Shown here piece after piece: positions 1-10,126 of a stretch of DNA of 64,000 nucleotides (positions are counted from its first letter, which is position 1; the number at the start of each line of letters is the position of its first letter). A model generated the notes under the pieces. It saw only the letters and a list, made by a program, of their open reading frames with translations. It was not told the origin of the DNA and did not search any database. The DNA comes from Hoeflea prorocentri. Its GTDB lineage: Bacteria > Pseudomonadota > Alphaproteobacteria > Rhizobiales > Rhizobiaceae. The position numbers and the translations under genes were made by a program. The stretch is taken from contig NZ_JAPJZI010000001.1 of NCBI RefSeq assembly GCF_027944115.1, positions 3,844,001-3,908,000 on the forward strand, in the 5' to 3' direction.

Positions 1-796
1 TGCTGCGGTCGAGCACCTCGGACACAAGCGCCCCAGCATGCAAGGCAACAGCAGTTCCCGGTTCGAGTATAACGTGGAGACCGGTTCGGGATCTGAATTC
101 CTGTAGCCGACATATTAATTTATTAGCCGGGAAATTATCCTCAGTGACAAGCAACCCACCGCCAAGGTTGATCCAGTCAATGCTGCCGAAGAGATGTCCG
201 CAGTTTGTTTCAACCGCATCCAGCATCCGGTCAAAGGCGTCATAGTCATGGTCGCACAACATGTGAATGTGAATGCCGGACAGGCCTTCAAGGTCTTCAG
301 CCTTCAGCCCGGATGCCGGGGCGCCCAGCCTCGACCAGGGCGCGCAGGGATCATAGAGCGGGTTTTCCACTTCGTTGTGGCCGGGATTGACCCGCAGACC
401 GAAGGACTTGCCCGGCCTTGCCTCCAGTCGGCCTCGAAAGCGATGCCACTGGCCCAATGAGTTCAAGATCAGATGATCCGCATGGGTCAGCAGTTCGTCG
501 ACATCCTCATCCCTCAGGCCCGGCACATAGGCGTGCATTTGACCGCCAAACCGGGTCTTGCCGAGACGGGCCTCATAGAGCCCGCTTGCAGCGGTTCCGG
601 CAAGATATTTTGAAATCAGCTCCGCAACGGCGAAACAGGAAAAGGCCTTGAGAGCCAACAGGACCTCGGCACCGCTTTCATCAGCAACCCGTTTTAAAAG
701 CTTGAGATTGTCCTCAAGCCGCACCAGGTCGATCACATGACAGGGGCTTGGCAGGTGGGACGTGTCGAGACGCACAAAATTGTGGTTGCCGACCAC
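1..796 (-). CDS. nspC: Carboxynorspermidine decarboxylase (3' end outside window)
   Basis: A fold-type III PLP decarboxylase that removes CO2 from carboxynorspermidine or carboxyspermidine, the last step of the aspartate-semialdehyde route to norspermidine/spermidine. The reading frame is open from a GTG at 796 to the window edge, about 265 codons. Visible landmarks are the N-terminal HLPSPCHVID stretch, a LALKAFS segment carrying the presumed PLP lysine, GLRVNPG, and GGGLLVTE near the cut. The GTG lies just past the TGA of the upstream synthase, with GAGG about 6 nt before it, so the two genes should be co-translated. The C-terminal third, with the substrate-binding cysteine region, is missing from the window. 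Confidence 0.9.
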   Translation of the reverse strand, partial: MVGNHNFVRLDTSHLPSPCHVIDLVRLEDNLKLLKRVADESGAEVLLALKAFSCFAVAELISKYLAGTAASGLYEARLGKTRFGGQMHAYVPGLRDEDVDELLTHADHLILNSLGQWHRFRGRLEARPGKSFGLRVNPGHNEVENPLYDPCAPWSRLGAPASGLKAEDLEGLSGIHIHMLCDHDYDAFDRMLDAVETNCGHLFGSIDWINLGGGLLVTEDNFPANKLICRLQEFRSRTGLHVILEPGTAVALHAGALVSEVLDRS

Positions 797-797
797 G

Positions 798-2048
798 TCA
801 CACCTCGGCCGGATAGGGCCAACTGCCGTCGAGCGGAAGCTCTTGCATTTGCCATGCAATTCCCACGTCCGGCATCAGCGCCATGAACGGATCAGGGTCG
901 AGCTCCTCAACATGCACCATCGTCTGCGGGTTCCAGGTGCCGTTCGCGATCAGACGCGCCGCCGTGATCACCGGTATCCCGGTCGAATAGGAAATCGACT
1001 GGCTGCCGACCTCGCGGAAATTTTCCTGGTGATCGCAGTTCGACCAGATGAAAAAACGTTTCTCCTTGCCGTCCTTGCGCCCGCGCAGTTCGACACCGAT
1101 GCAGATCTTGCCGGTATAGCCTTCCGCCAACGATGCGGGATCGGGCAGCAGCGCCTTGACCAGCCGGTTCGGCGCGACCTTCACCCCATCGACCTCGACG
1201 GGCACGGATGAGGTGAGACCAAGATTGTCCAGAACGTTGAAGACATTGAGATAATGTTCGCCAAATCCCATCCAGAAGGTGATGCGGTGCGTATCCGGGA
1301 AATTGACCGCCAGCGACTGGATCTCGTCATGGCCCATGGAATAGACCCGGTGCGTGCCGACCTCGGGCAGCGAAACATCCATCCAGTGCGAATGTCGCGG
1401 TATGGTTTTCCAGGCCTTGTCTTCCCAGGTGATCGCATCTTCGCGGATTTCCCGCAGGTTGATGTCGGCATCGAAATTGGTGGCGAAGTAGCGTCCATGG
1501 CTGCCGGCATTCACGTCGATGATGTCGATTGTGTCGATCTCGTCCAGAAGGTGCTTGCGCCCGTAAGCGCAGAAGATATTGACGACACCCGGATCAAACC
1601 CCATGCCGAGAAAAGCGCTGATTTTCCTCTCCGCAAATTTCGGCCGGCGCGGCCACTCGATATAGGAATACCAGGGCGCTTCAATGTTCTCGATAAACTC
1701 GTCCTCGGCCAGCGCCGTGTCGAGATAATTCGCGCCCGTTTCCAGACAGGCATCCAGGATCGTCCTGTTGCAATAGGATGAGGCGACGTTGAGCACGAGC
1801 CCGGCATCGAGATCGCGGATAAGGGCGATCATCTCATCAAGATTGCGGGCATCCAAGGTGCGCACCGAAAGCACCTGTTCGCCGCCGGCCCAGCGCCCGC
1901 AAATCTCGGTTGCGATGCGGTTCAGCTTGTCCGCATTGCGCGCCGCCAGGGTAATGGTTCCGAAATCATCCCGGAACTGGACCGCCTTGTTGGCGGTGAC
2001 CTGACCGACGCCGCCGGCGCCGACAATCAACAGGTTGGGCTTTGCCAT
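798..2048 (-). CDS. Carboxynorspermidine/carboxyspermidine synthase (saccharopine dehydrogenase family)
   Basis: An NAD(P)H-dependent reductase that condenses aspartate semialdehyde with a diamine (putrescine or diaminopropane) to give the substrate of NspC. About 416 aa. A Rossmann GxGGVG motif lies at residues 10-15 and the C-terminal half is of the saccharopine-reductase type. The ATG at 2048 is preferred over an adjacent GTG at 2051 because a GGAG lies 8 nt upstream of it. Its direct coupling to nspC identifies it as the polyamine enzyme rather than lysine-pathway saccharopine dehydrogenase. It follows pyrE by about 30 nt, so it may share the pyrC-pyrE transcript. Confidence 0.88.
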   Translation of the reverse strand: MAKPNLLIVGAGGVGQVTANKAVQFRDDFGTITLAARNADKLNRIATEICGRWAGGEQVLSVRTLDARNLDEMIALIRDLDAGLVLNVASSYCNRTILDACLETGANYLDTALAEDEFIENIEAPWYSYIEWPRRPKFAERKISAFLGMGFDPGVVNIFCAYGRKHLLDEIDTIDIIDVNAGSHGRYFATNFDADINLREIREDAITWEDKAWKTIPRHSHWMDVSLPEVGTHRVYSMGHDEIQSLAVNFPDTHRITFWMGFGEHYLNVFNVLDNLGLTSSVPVEVDGVKVAPNRLVKALLPDPASLAEGYTGKICIGVELRGRKDGKEKRFFIWSNCDHQENFREVGSQSISYSTGIPVITAARLIANGTWNPQTMVHVEELDPDPFMALMPDVGIAWQMQELPLDGSWPYPAEV

Positions 2049-2081
2049 CACCGTCTCCCATAAGAAAATACCGAAGAGCCG

Positions 2082-2783
2082 TCAGGGTCTTTCGGGCAAT
2101 TCCGAAATACCACCATTGCGACTTGACCATTCAAGCGGCGCGTTGAGGAAGGCCTCAACCTCCGTGTTGGTTTTCTCGTCGAAATAGCCGTTTTTCCGCG
2201 ACAGCGCCAGCACGTCCCACCAGGTTGCGAGATAATGCAATTCCAGGCCGTTTTGCCGCAGCCGTTCCGGCGCATCCTTGAAGATGTCGTAGTAGAAGAT
2301 CGCGAAAGTGTGATCGATGGTGGCCCCGGTTTTACGGATCGCATCGGCGAACTTGATCTTGCTTCCACCGTCCGTCGTCAGATCCTCGACGAGGATGACC
2401 CGGCTGCCCTCGGGCATCTCTCCTTCGATCTGCGCATCGCGCCCGAAGCCTTTCGGTTTTTTACGGATATATTGCATGGGCAGGCCCATGCGTTCCGATA
2501 TCCAGGCGGCGAAGGGAATGCCCGCCGTCTCGCCGCCGGCAACGCCGTCAAAGCGCTCGAAGCCAGCCTCGCGCATGATCGTGCCGACGGCGAAATCCAT
2601 GATCGCCGAGCGGATGCGCGGAAAAGAAATGAGTTTGCGGCAGTCGATATAGACCGGGCTCGCAAGACCCGATGTAAACGTATAGGGCTCGTCTGCGCGG
2701 AAATGGACGGCCTCGATTTCAACCAGCATCTTGGCGACCAGCTCGGCTGTCAGCGCCCTGTCGGGGTATGTATTTGTGAACAT
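2082..2783 (-). CDS. pyrE: Orotate phosphoribosyltransferase
   Basis: Converts orotate and PRPP to orotidine 5'-phosphate in de novo pyrimidine synthesis. 233 aa, normal for the family. It has the [15 protein letters not shown]-terminal signature and the PRPP-binding acidic loop [13 protein letters not shown] around residues 129-141. The ATG at 2783 has AAGGA about 9 nt upstream. It lies 32 nt downstream of pyrC, giving two pyrimidine genes in one probable operon. Confidence 0.96.
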   Translation of the reverse strand: MFTNTYPDRALTAELVAKMLVEIEAVHFRADEPYTFTSGLASPVYIDCRKLISFPRIRSAIMDFAVGTIMREAGFERFDGVAGGETAGIPFAAWISERMGLPMQYIRKKPKGFGRDAQIEGEMPEGSRVILVEDLTTDGGSKIKFADAIRKTGATIDHTFAIFYYDIFKDAPERLRQNGLELHYLATWWDVLALSRKNGYFDEKTNTEVEAFLNAPLEWSSRNGGISELPERP

Positions 2784-2815
2784 GAAAATTTCCTTCGTTT
2801 TCGCGCCTGCACTGC

Positions 2816-3853
2816 CTAGGCAACATCCCAGTAAAGCGGGAACATCGGATCGAAGACCGTCACTGGCCCGGATGCTGTCTCGATTCGCTCGGGATAATCG
2901 ACCGGCTGTTGCCGTCTGACCAACCTGATCGTCTCCTCATTGACCGGTAGCCCGTAAAATCCCGGCCCGTTGAGCGACACAAAGGCCTCGAGCCGGTCGA
3001 GGGCGTCCTCCTCCTCGAAAACATGTGCGAGGCAAGACAGCGTATTGATCGACGAGAATACACCGGCGCAGCCGCAGGCGCTTTCCTTGTCAGTGTCGAG
3101 ATGCGGCGCGGAATCGGTTCCGAGGAAAAAGCGCTTTTTTCCGGAGGTCGCGGCCCGGCGCAGCGCCAGCCGATGGCTTTCCCGCTTGGCGATCGGCAGG
3201 CAATAGTAGTGGGGCTTTATTCCGCCGACGAGGATGGCATTGCGGTTGATGATCAGATGGTGGGTCGTGATGGTGCCGGCGATGCCTTCCGGGCTGCTTT
3301 CCACATAGTCGATCCCGTCACTGGTGGTGATGTGCTCCATGATGATGCGCAGACCGGGAATGTGCTGCCTGATCGGATGAAGTACCCGCTCGATAAAGAC
3401 AGCCTCGCGGTCGAAAATGTCGATCTCGCTGTCTGTCACCTCGCCGTGGACGCAAAGCGGCACACCGGCCTCCGCCATGCGTTCCAGCACGGGATAGACC
3501 GCCTCGATATCGCGAACGCCATTATGGGAGTTGGTGGTCGCACCGGCGGGATAGAGTTTGACCGCGCTGATCGTACCTCCTTGGAAACCGGAGACAACGT
3601 CTTCGGCTTGCGTGTCTTCCGTCAGATACAGCGTCATTATGGGCGTGAAACTGTCGCCCTCAGGAAGAGCCTTTTCGATGCGCTGACGATAGGCTCTGGC
3701 ATCTGCCGTGGTCGCGACAGGCGGCACCAGATTGGGCATGACGATCGCGCGTGCGAAATGCCGGCTCGTATGCGGCAGCACCGATTCAAGCATGTCGCCG
3801 TCGCGAAGATGAAGGTGCCAGTCATCGGGTCGGCGGATTGTGAGTTCCTGCAT
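2816..3853 (-). CDS. pyrC: Dihydroorotase (class II)
   Basis: A zinc enzyme that cyclises carbamoyl-aspartate to dihydroorotate. 345 aa from the ATG at 3853, matching E. coli-type PyrC length. It has the metal-binding [10 protein letters not shown] near the N-terminus, the AVKLYPAG segment with the carbamylated lysine, the [10 protein letters not shown] histidine and the LGTDSAPH aspartate. The frame stays open about 370 nt further upstream, but that extension runs into the start of the divergent M42 gene and is not protein-like. The start has no strong ribosome-binding site. Confidence 0.95.
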   Translation of the reverse strand: MQELTIRRPDDWHLHLRDGDMLESVLPHTSRHFARAIVMPNLVPPVATTADARAYRQRIEKALPEGDSFTPIMTLYLTEDTQAEDVVSGFQGGTISAVKLYPAGATTNSHNGVRDIEAVYPVLERMAEAGVPLCVHGEVTDSEIDIFDREAVFIERVLHPIRQHIPGLRIIMEHITTSDGIDYVESSPEGIAGTITTHHLIINRNAILVGGIKPHYYCLPIAKRESHRLALRRAATSGKKRFFLGTDSAPHLDTDKESACGCAGVFSSINTLSCLAHVFEEEDALDRLEAFVSLNGPGFYGLPVNEETIRLVRRQQPVDYPERIETASGPVTVFDPMFPLYWDVA

Positions 3854-4071
3854 GGGTGGCCCGTCTTTTTGGGGAGCATTCGGCGGCTTTGGAAGCGCGC
3901 GCGTTCCGCGATCTCCTTTACAAACAAATTGCGGTAAGAGCCAGAACGGAACACAGCTTTGTCCGTGTTTTCCGTTGTTTTTGCGCATGGGCGATTTTTC
4001 TGTCATCACCAATGTGTTGCTTCTATTGTAAGACCAATCCATCACAGAAGTTTTCAGGAGACCTTGCCGAC

Positions 4072-5109
4072 ATGAATGTGGACCTTCTTCGCCGTCTTTG
4101 CGAAACACCCGGCGTTCCGGGGCACGAGCACCGCGTCCGGGCATTGATTGAAGCCGAAGTCGGATCATTGTTCGATGAGATGGTTGTCGACCCGATGGGC
4201 TCGCTTTTGTGCAAACGCGATGCACGCAAAAAGGTGAAAGACCCGAAGAAGATCATGCTGCTGTGCCATATGGACGAGATCGGCTTTCTCGTCTCGCATA
4301 TCACCGAAAAGGGTTTCATCTACGTTCATCCGGTCGGCGGCTTCGACCCCCGCAACCTTTTTTCGCGTCGCGTTCTCGTCTCCACCGACGATGGTGACCT
4401 GAAGGGCGTCATGAATCCGGGCGGTCGCCCGATCCATATCTCCTCGCCGGAGGAGCGCAAGAAGGTGCCGGAGGTGACCGAATTCGTCATCGACCTGGGG
4501 CTCGGCGAGAAAACGCGCGAACAAGTCAAGGTCGGCGATATGGTCACAATGGACGAGCCGCTCATCGAGATGGGCGACAAGATCGTCTCCAAGGCGCTCG
4601 ACAATCGTGTTGCCTGCTGGCTCGGTATCGAGGCCATCCGTGCGCTCGGCAAGGTCAAGCATGGCTGCGAAATCCATGTCGCCTTCACCTGCCAGGAAGA
4701 GGTCGGGCTGCGCGGCGCGCGCACCGCTTCCTTCGCGGTCAAGCCGGATATCGGCATCGGGATCGACACGACGCTCGCCTGCGACACGCCGGGCGTTCCC
4801 GAACAGGACCGAACCACCGAACAGGGCAAGGGCTTCGGGCTGCATGTGAAGGATTCGAGCTTTATCGCCGACCGCGATCTTGTCGCCGATATCGAAGCCA
4901 TCGCCGTGAAAAACAAGATCCCCTATCAGCGCACCATGCTGCGCGCCGGAGGCCAGGACGGGGCGGCGGCCCAGCAGGCCGCAGCCGGTGCGAGGGCTGT
5001 CGGTGTTGTCGTGGGAACACGTTACATCCACACGGTGACGGAGATGATCGACCGCGACGACCTGGAAGCCGCGCGTGACGTTCTGGCGGCCTATCTCAAA
5101 CAGGCCTAG
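4072..5109 (+). CDS. M42 family metallopeptidase (glutamyl aminopeptidase / FrvX type)
   Basis: A cytosolic dinuclear-zinc aminopeptidase, 345 aa. Metal and catalytic signatures are [10 protein letters not shown] (HxD), [19 protein letters not shown] (glutamate pair) and [13 protein letters not shown]. The ATG at 4072 has CAGGAG about 11 nt upstream. Further in-frame codons upstream belong to the pyrC-M42 intergenic region. The gene is divergent from pyrC and convergent with the M19 dipeptidase, with 6 nt between their stops. Substrate preference cannot be read from the sequence. Confidence 0.9.
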   Translation: MNVDLLRRLCETPGVPGHEHRVRALIEAEVGSLFDEMVVDPMGSLLCKRDARKKVKDPKKIMLLCHMDEIGFLVSHITEKGFIYVHPVGGFDPRNLFSRRVLVSTDDGDLKGVMNPGGRPIHISSPEERKKVPEVTEFVIDLGLGEKTREQVKVGDMVTMDEPLIEMGDKIVSKALDNRVACWLGIEAIRALGKVKHGCEIHVAFTCQEEVGLRGARTASFAVKPDIGIGIDTTLACDTPGVPEQDRTTEQGKGFGLHVKDSSFIADRDLVADIEAIAVKNKIPYQRTMLRAGGQDGAAAQQAAAGARAVGVVVGTRYIHTVTEMIDRDDLEAARDVLAAYLKQA

Positions 5110-5115
5110 AGCAAG

Positions 5116-6171
5116 TCAGGCACCCCAGGTCTTTTGCAGCACGCGCAGCCAGTTCTCATGGCAGAGCTTGGCAAGCAGCGCATCGTCATAGCCATGCGCC
5201 CGCATGGCCTCGACAAGGTTCGGCAATCCCGATGCGTCACCAATCTCCCTTGGAACGATCGCACCGTCGAAATCCGATCCGAAACCGACGCGGTCCTCGC
5301 CAAGCACATAAATGAGGTGGTCAAAGTGGCGCAGCATCTGGGCAAGCGGGACATCGGAGAGCATGCGGCCATCCTCACGCAGGAAGGCCGCGGCGAAGTT
5401 CACGCCGACCATGCCGTCGCTTTCGGCAATTGCCTTGAGCTGACGGTCGGTGAGGTTGCGCACATGCGGGCAAAGGGCATGGGCGTTCGAGTGGGTAGCG
5501 ACCAGCGGCGCGTCGCTGAGACGCGCAACGTCCCAAAAACCCTTTTCGGTGATGTGGGACAGGTCGATCATGATACCGAGTTCATTGCAGCGGCGCACCA
5601 GGCGCGTGCCCGCTTCGGTCAGACCGCCGCCGGTATCGGGTGATCCCGGAAACCGGAAAGGAACACCCTCTCCGAAGATCGTCGGACGACTCCAGACAGG
5701 ACCCAGCGAACGCAGCCCGGCGCGGTACATGACCTCCAGCGCATGCAGGTCAGCATCGATCGCCTCCGCGCCTTCCATGTGCATGATCGCGGCCATGGTG
5801 CCGTTCTCAAGGCAATTGCGAAGGTCCGCAGCGTTCCGGCAGACCTTCAATGCACCCAGTTCCTCAAGCCGGAAGAGGATCGCCGTCTCTTCCATGCAGA
5901 TCTGCAGCGCATTCTTGGGATTGGTCGCCGGCGGCAAAGCGATGTCGTATTGCGGCGCTTCCATGAGGGTCAGATCGTCGTCCAGATCCTCGATGGTCGG
6001 AATCCAGATGGCAAAGAAACCGCCGCCAAGATTGCCCGCCTTGGCCTTCGGCGCATCGATGTGACCCTTTACGCCGGCAAGAAACTTATCGGCCGCATCC
6101 ACACCGCCGGCTTTCAGGGTTCGCGTCAGGACATCGTTGTGACCATCAAATATGCGCGTCGTCGGTATCAT
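5116..6171 (-). CDS. Membrane dipeptidase (peptidase family M19)
   Basis: A zinc dipeptidase of the renal-dipeptidase family, 351 aa. The FDGHNDVL motif gives the HxD zinc ligands (H10, D12). MHMEGAEAI supplies the bridging glutamate, and [10 protein letters not shown] and ATHSNAHAL supply the ligand histidines. GFGSDFDGA near the C-terminus is also typical. There is no signal peptide or membrane anchor despite the family name, so a cytoplasmic enzyme acting on dipeptides (possibly D-amino-acid containing) is likely. It may follow the photolyase gene, 84 nt upstream. Confidence 0.92.
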   Translation of the reverse strand: MIPTTRIFDGHNDVLTRTLKAGGVDAADKFLAGVKGHIDAPKAKAGNLGGGFFAIWIPTIEDLDDDLTLMEAPQYDIALPPATNPKNALQICMEETAILFRLEELGALKVCRNAADLRNCLENGTMAAIMHMEGAEAIDADLHALEVMYRAGLRSLGPVWSRPTIFGEGVPFRFPGSPDTGGGLTEAGTRLVRRCNELGIMIDLSHITEKGFWDVARLSDAPLVATHSNAHALCPHVRNLTDRQLKAIAESDGMVGVNFAAAFLREDGRMLSDVPLAQMLRHFDHLIYVLGEDRVGFGSDFDGAIVPREIGDASGLPNLVEAMRAHGYDDALLAKLCHENWLRVLQKTWGA

Positions 6172-6255
6172 TTGCAGTGCCTTTCACCGGGAGCCGGACC
6201 TTTCCCTGCATTCACCAGCGCGGCGTCAAAATCAAGATCGATCTTGCCGGGATGA

Positions 6256-7686
6256 TCAGGAGGCCGCGGCTTTCATCTGCTTATAGGCTTCCAGAGCGCG
6301 CTCGCGGGATGCTTTCAGATCAACGATCGGCAGCGGATAGGTATCCCCCAGGCGCACACCGGCCTCGGAAAGAACGGATTGCGGCGCATCCCACGGGTTG
6401 AACAGCCATTGGTCCGGCAAAGCGGCCAATTCCGGAACGAAGCGGCGCGTATAGGCTCCATCGGCATCAAAGCGCTGACCCTGCGTCACCGGATTGAAAA
6501 TGCGGAAATAGGGCGCGGCGTCGGCACCGCAGCCGGCAATCCACTGCCAACCGGCGCTGTTATTGGCGAGATCGGCATCAACGAGGCAATCATAGAACCA
6601 GCGCTCGCCGGATCTCCAATCGAGCATCAGATTCTTGACAAGGAAGGAGCCGACAATCATGCGCACGCGATTGTGCACATAGCCGGTTTGCCAGAGCTCG
6701 CGCATCCCGGCATCAACGATCGGAATTCCGGTCTGGCCACGCTGCCATGCCTTCAAGGCCACATCATTCGTGTGCCAGGGAAAGGCTGAAAAGGATGCCT
6801 GAAGGTTCGTATCAGGCAGATCAGGAAAGTGATAAAGAAGGGAATGGGAAAACTCCCGCCAACCGAGCTCGGAACGGAAATGATCCAGATCGACCCCGCT
6901 GCCTGACTGCCCGGCCATATACCAGACGGCGTTGGGTGAGATTTCGCCGAAGTGCAAATGCGGCGACAGGCGCGAGACATTCGCACGGGCCGGAAAGTTC
7001 CTGCCTTCCTTGTAGTCTTCAAGTCCCTCTTCGAGGAACTCCTCAAGACGCGCGCGCGCGCCCTCCTCGCCGATCGTCCAGTGGCTGGCGAGCAATTCGT
7101 GCCACGGGATGGAAGGCAAGAGATCCAGGGCATCAAGCGACAGCGCGGCCGGATCGGTCAGCAGATCGGAAAGCTTCGGCGCGTCAAGAGGTTTGCGCGG
7201 CGCCGGCGCCTGAAGGCAGCCCTTTCTATAGAAGGGCGTGAACACACGATAGGGCGTCCCGTCGCCTTTCAACACCTCCCACGGCTCCCACAACAAAGAT
7301 GCATTGTCGCTGTGCGCGGCAACACCGCGATCGGTGAGTGCCGATTTGATGGCCGTGTCGCGTTCAACCCGCCAGGGTTCGTAGCAGCGGTTCCAGTAGA
7401 CGCCCGACGCCCGGTGGCGACCCACAAGCTCGGGAATGATCTCGCCCGCCCGGCCGCGATAGAGGTTGAGGCGGCCGTCAAGACTTTCGTTCAGCCGTGT
7501 GAGCGAATTGTGCAGCCACCAGCGGGATGCACCACCCGCCCTGTGGTCGCCGGCCGTTTCATCGTCGAGGATGAAGACACACAGTACCCGGCCCGCCTCG
7601 ACGGCGCGCAGCAGCGCCGGATTGTCGGCAAGCCGCAAGTCCTGGCGAAACCAGAATATGACGTTTTCATCGGGCGCCGCCATCAT
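6256..7686 (-). CDS. phrB: Deoxyribodipyrimidine photolyase
   Basis: A light-driven flavoprotein that repairs cyclobutane pyrimidine dimers. About 476 aa with an N-terminal antenna domain (FWFRQDLRLADNPAL) and a C-terminal FAD-binding helical domain (ELGWREFSH, WQRGQTGIPIVDAGMREL, SAGWQWIAG). The start ATG at 7686 overlaps the stop of the upstream dehydrogenase gene by 4 nt, so translational coupling is expected. Eleven further in-frame codons upstream lie inside that gene. Confidence 0.95.
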   Translation of the reverse strand: MMAAPDENVIFWFRQDLRLADNPALLRAVEAGRVLCVFILDDETAGDHRAGGASRWWLHNSLTRLNESLDGRLNLYRGRAGEIIPELVGRHRASGVYWNRCYEPWRVERDTAIKSALTDRGVAAHSDNASLLWEPWEVLKGDGTPYRVFTPFYRKGCLQAPAPRKPLDAPKLSDLLTDPAALSLDALDLLPSIPWHELLASHWTIGEEGARARLEEFLEEGLEDYKEGRNFPARANVSRLSPHLHFGEISPNAVWYMAGQSGSGVDLDHFRSELGWREFSHSLLYHFPDLPDTNLQASFSAFPWHTNDVALKAWQRGQTGIPIVDAGMRELWQTGYVHNRVRMIVGSFLVKNLMLDWRSGERWFYDCLVDADLANNSAGWQWIAGCGADAAPYFRIFNPVTQGQRFDADGAYTRRFVPELAALPDQWLFNPWDAPQSVLSEAGVRLGDTYPLPIVDLKASRERALEAYKQMKAAAS

Positions 7687-8414
7687 GCCGGCACCCTCTG
7701 GCCGTCCCACGCAAAACAATGACCGCTGTCTTCCGGCTGGAGGCCGTCCAGCACATCCAGCAGCTTGTGCGCGGCAAAATCCGGTGTGAAGAGCTTACCC
7801 GGCTTAACGCCCGACTGGAACGGCCCGGACAGCGGGCTGTCGACGGTGCCGGGGTGTAGGCCGGCGACAATCATCTCAGGGTTCCGACGCGCCAGTTCGA
7901 TGCTTGCGGTCTTGATCAGCATATTGAGTGCCGCCTTGGATGCGCGATAGCCATACCAGCCGCCGAGCCGGTTGTCGGAAATGCTTCCGACCCTTGCGGA
8001 CAGCGCGGCGAAGACCGCGCGCCCATCGCGCCGCAAAAGCGGACCCACATGTTTGAGGATCAATGCGGGGATGACGGCATTTTCGAAATAAAGCTGTTCA
8101 AGCGCCGGGGCGGAGATATCGCGCAAGGCCTTTTCGGGCCGGATGGCGGCATCATGAAGCCGTCCGGTCGCAACGATCGCCAAATCAATGGGCGCGTGCC
8201 GCGAGATGGCGGCCGCGACATCCCCAAGCGAGGTCTCATCACGGTAGTCTGCCCGGTGCCAGTGCACACGGTTGTCCTCATGTGCCGCCCCGGAGCGGGT
8301 CACGGCATGAAGATAAACCCGTGGATGACGCGCAAGAATCTCGCGTACGAAGGCACCCCCGATCGCGCCGGAAGCTCCAAAAACGGCAATATGCGGTTCG
8401 CTTGTTCCTGACAT
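7683..8414 (-). CDS. Short-chain dehydrogenase/reductase
   Basis: An NAD(P)-dependent oxidoreductase, 243 aa. The Rossmann motif GASGAIG is at about residues 14-20 and the catalytic YGYRASK is in the second half. The overall form resembles the CsgA/C-factor-like SDR group. The 4-nt overlap with the photolyase gene suggests one transcript, an arrangement seen with photolyases in other alphaproteobacteria. The substrate is unknown. Confidence 0.85.
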   Translation of the reverse strand: MSGTSEPHIAVFGASGAIGGAFVREILARHPRVYLHAVTRSGAAHEDNRVHWHRADYRDETSLGDVAAAISRHAPIDLAIVATGRLHDAAIRPEKALRDISAPALEQLYFENAVIPALILKHVGPLLRRDGRAVFAALSARVGSISDNRLGGWYGYRASKAALNMLIKTASIELARRNPEMIVAGLHPGTVDSPLSGPFQSGVKPGKLFTPDFAAHKLLDVLDGLQPEDSGHCFAWDGQRVPA

Positions 8415-8462
8415 TCATACCCTCTGCTTCGGCGACGTCAGATAGGCCGCTTCGCCGGACGA

Positions 8463-9221
8463 TCAAGACCGCAGGCCGAAACGGTCCGAACGCTCAAGGC
8501 CTAGCCGGCCGATGCCCGGCAGTTTTATGGCAGGCCGAAACAGATCGATCCCGAGTGTCTGACCAAGAACATGCAGCTCAATTCCCTCAACGCGTCCGAA
8601 CCCGATGCCGCCATAACCGGCAATGGAAATCTGCCAGCCCGTATTGGACGGCATTTCCATCACGGTCAGCCAACCGGAGGCATAGTCCTTGCCAATGGCA
8701 AGCGAAGGCAGGGAAACGGTGAGTTCCGGAACCTTGCGTGCGATCGCCGCGATGAAACTGTTGGAGTTCGGCCCTGGCCAAAGCGTATAGGATCCGTTGC
8801 CGGCATAGGGATAGGCCGCAATCGCCGCTTCGATCTGCGGGATCATCCGGGCGGCCACTGCACCGCGCGCCTCAAAGAGCAACTGGGGTGTGTTTCCGAC
8901 CCAGCGCCCATCCGGCGGTCCGATGCTCCGGCGCAGCGCCCTGCCCCAGCCGATGACATCGTAGCGGGTATAGTCCGAAGCGCCTTCTTCCTTCGTCGCC
9001 AGCCATGTGTGCACACCGAAAATGCCGCGCCAGCGATAGGCGCGGGCGGCATAAACCTGAACAATGGCGGCTTTTTCCTCTGCCGGCTCAGGAGCAAGGC
9101 CCGAGGCCGAGCGGTCGGCGCTGCGCCAGTGCGGCTGCGGTCCGCTCAGCGCATAGATCGTCATCTGCGCAAAGAGCGGGGCGACGAAAGCCAGGACCAG
9201 GGCAAGAAACACATATTTCAT
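8463..9221 (-). CDS. DUF3750 domain protein, exported or membrane-anchored
   Basis: 252 aa, function unknown. The protein begins with a hydrophobic helix (MKYVFLALVLAFVAPLF) that acts as signal or anchor. The body carries the DUF3750-type stretch WRGIFGVHTWLATK, then NSNSFIAAIA, possibly a papain/NlpC-like fold, and GYGGIGFGRVEG. The ATG at 9221 is chosen because the 96 in-frame codons upstream overlap the divergent regulator gene. It lies 49 nt upstream of the dehydrogenase and could be its operon partner. Confidence 0.75.
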   Translation of the reverse strand: MKYVFLALVLAFVAPLFAQMTIYALSGPQPHWRSADRSASGLAPEPAEEKAAIVQVYAARAYRWRGIFGVHTWLATKEEGASDYTRYDVIGWGRALRRSIGPPDGRWVGNTPQLLFEARGAVAARMIPQIEAAIAAYPYAGNGSYTLWPGPNSNSFIAAIARKVPELTVSLPSLAIGKDYASGWLTVMEMPSNTGWQISIAGYGGIGFGRVEGIELHVLGQTLGIDLFRPAIKLPGIGRLGLERSDRFGLRS

Positions 9222-9344
9222 ATTCAGAAGGTTAGAAAACGGTTCTGCAGCATGCAAGCCGCGCGATTGATGTACGGCGTTGTTCACCATCAATTGATCT
9301 TTGTGAAGAATCCGACTTAATTTGTTGCGGCAGGGAGGCAGGCC

Positions 9345-10112
9345 ATGGCGCAGATTTTGCAGCCGAGACAAATCGATATACTTGAAATCGCCCGGCGCGA
9401 CGGCCGCGTCGAGGTGGACAGCCTTGCCGCGCATTTTGACGTGACGCCGCAGACGATCCGCAAGGACCTGAACGAGCTGTGCGATCTTGAAAAGTTGCAG
9501 CGCGTTCATGGCGGTGCGGTTTTCCCGTCAAATACGGTCAACGTGGCCTATCAGGCCCGACGCGACATGGCGTCGGAAGGAAAGGCGCGGATCGCAGCGG
9601 CAGCAGCCGAGATCGTTCCCAACAATTCGTCAGTCATCCTCAATATCGGCACGACCACGGAGCAGGTTGCCCACGCGCTGCGCCGGCATAGCGGGCTCAT
9701 GGCGATCACCAACAATCTCAACGTCGCCTTCATCCTGTCGGAAGCCGAGGATGTCGAGGTCGTGATCACCGGCGGCATGGTGCGCAAGAGCGACCGCGGC
9801 ATCATCGGCGCGGCAGCGGTCGATCTCATTCGTCAGTTCAAGGTGGATTTTGCCATTATCGGCGCATCGGCCATTGATGCCAGCGGCGAACTGCTCGATT
9901 TTGATTATCGCGAGGTGCGCGTTGCCCAGGCGATTATCGAACAGTCGCGCCGCAAGATCCTTGTCGCAGACCACATGAAGTTCCAGCGGCGCGCACCGGT
10001 GCAGATCGGCCAACTGGCCGATATCGACTATTTCGTCACCGATGCAGCGCCGCCGAAATCCATCATGCAGATATGCCGCGAGGCCAATGTCGAGCTGATC
10101 GTCGCGACCTGA
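9345..10112 (+). CDS. glpR: DeoR/GlpR family transcriptional regulator
   Basis: 255 aa. An N-terminal winged HTH (RQIDILEIARRDGRVEVDSL, then DVTPQTIRKDLNEL) is followed by a sugar-phosphate-sensing DeoRC domain with the NIGTTTEQVA loop and TGGMVRKSD. The sequence looks closest to glycerol-3-phosphate repressors of Rhizobiales, but no glp genes are in the window, so the symbol is tentative. A GGGAGG lies about 8 nt before the ATG. The gene is divergent from the DUF3750 gene, 123 nt away. Confidence 0.82.
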   Translation: MAQILQPRQIDILEIARRDGRVEVDSLAAHFDVTPQTIRKDLNELCDLEKLQRVHGGAVFPSNTVNVAYQARRDMASEGKARIAAAAAEIVPNNSSVILNIGTTTEQVAHALRRHSGLMAITNNLNVAFILSEAEDVEVVITGGMVRKSDRGIIGAAAVDLIRQFKVDFAIIGASAIDASGELLDFDYREVRVAQAIIEQSRRKILVADHMKFQRRAPVQIGQLADIDYFVTDAAPPKSIMQICREANVELIVAT

Positions 10113-10126
10113 TCAGCCCTTTTGGA

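Noticed and set aside
3854-4225. N-terminal extension of pyrC by about 124 codons
   Set aside because: Family length and the [15 protein letters not shown] start fit the ATG at 3853. The extension overlaps the divergent M42 gene.
5106-5118. AGAGCAAGTC similar to the end of the palindromic element
   Set aside because: The match is only about 10 bp and lies across two gene ends without a partner arm, so chance is sufficient.
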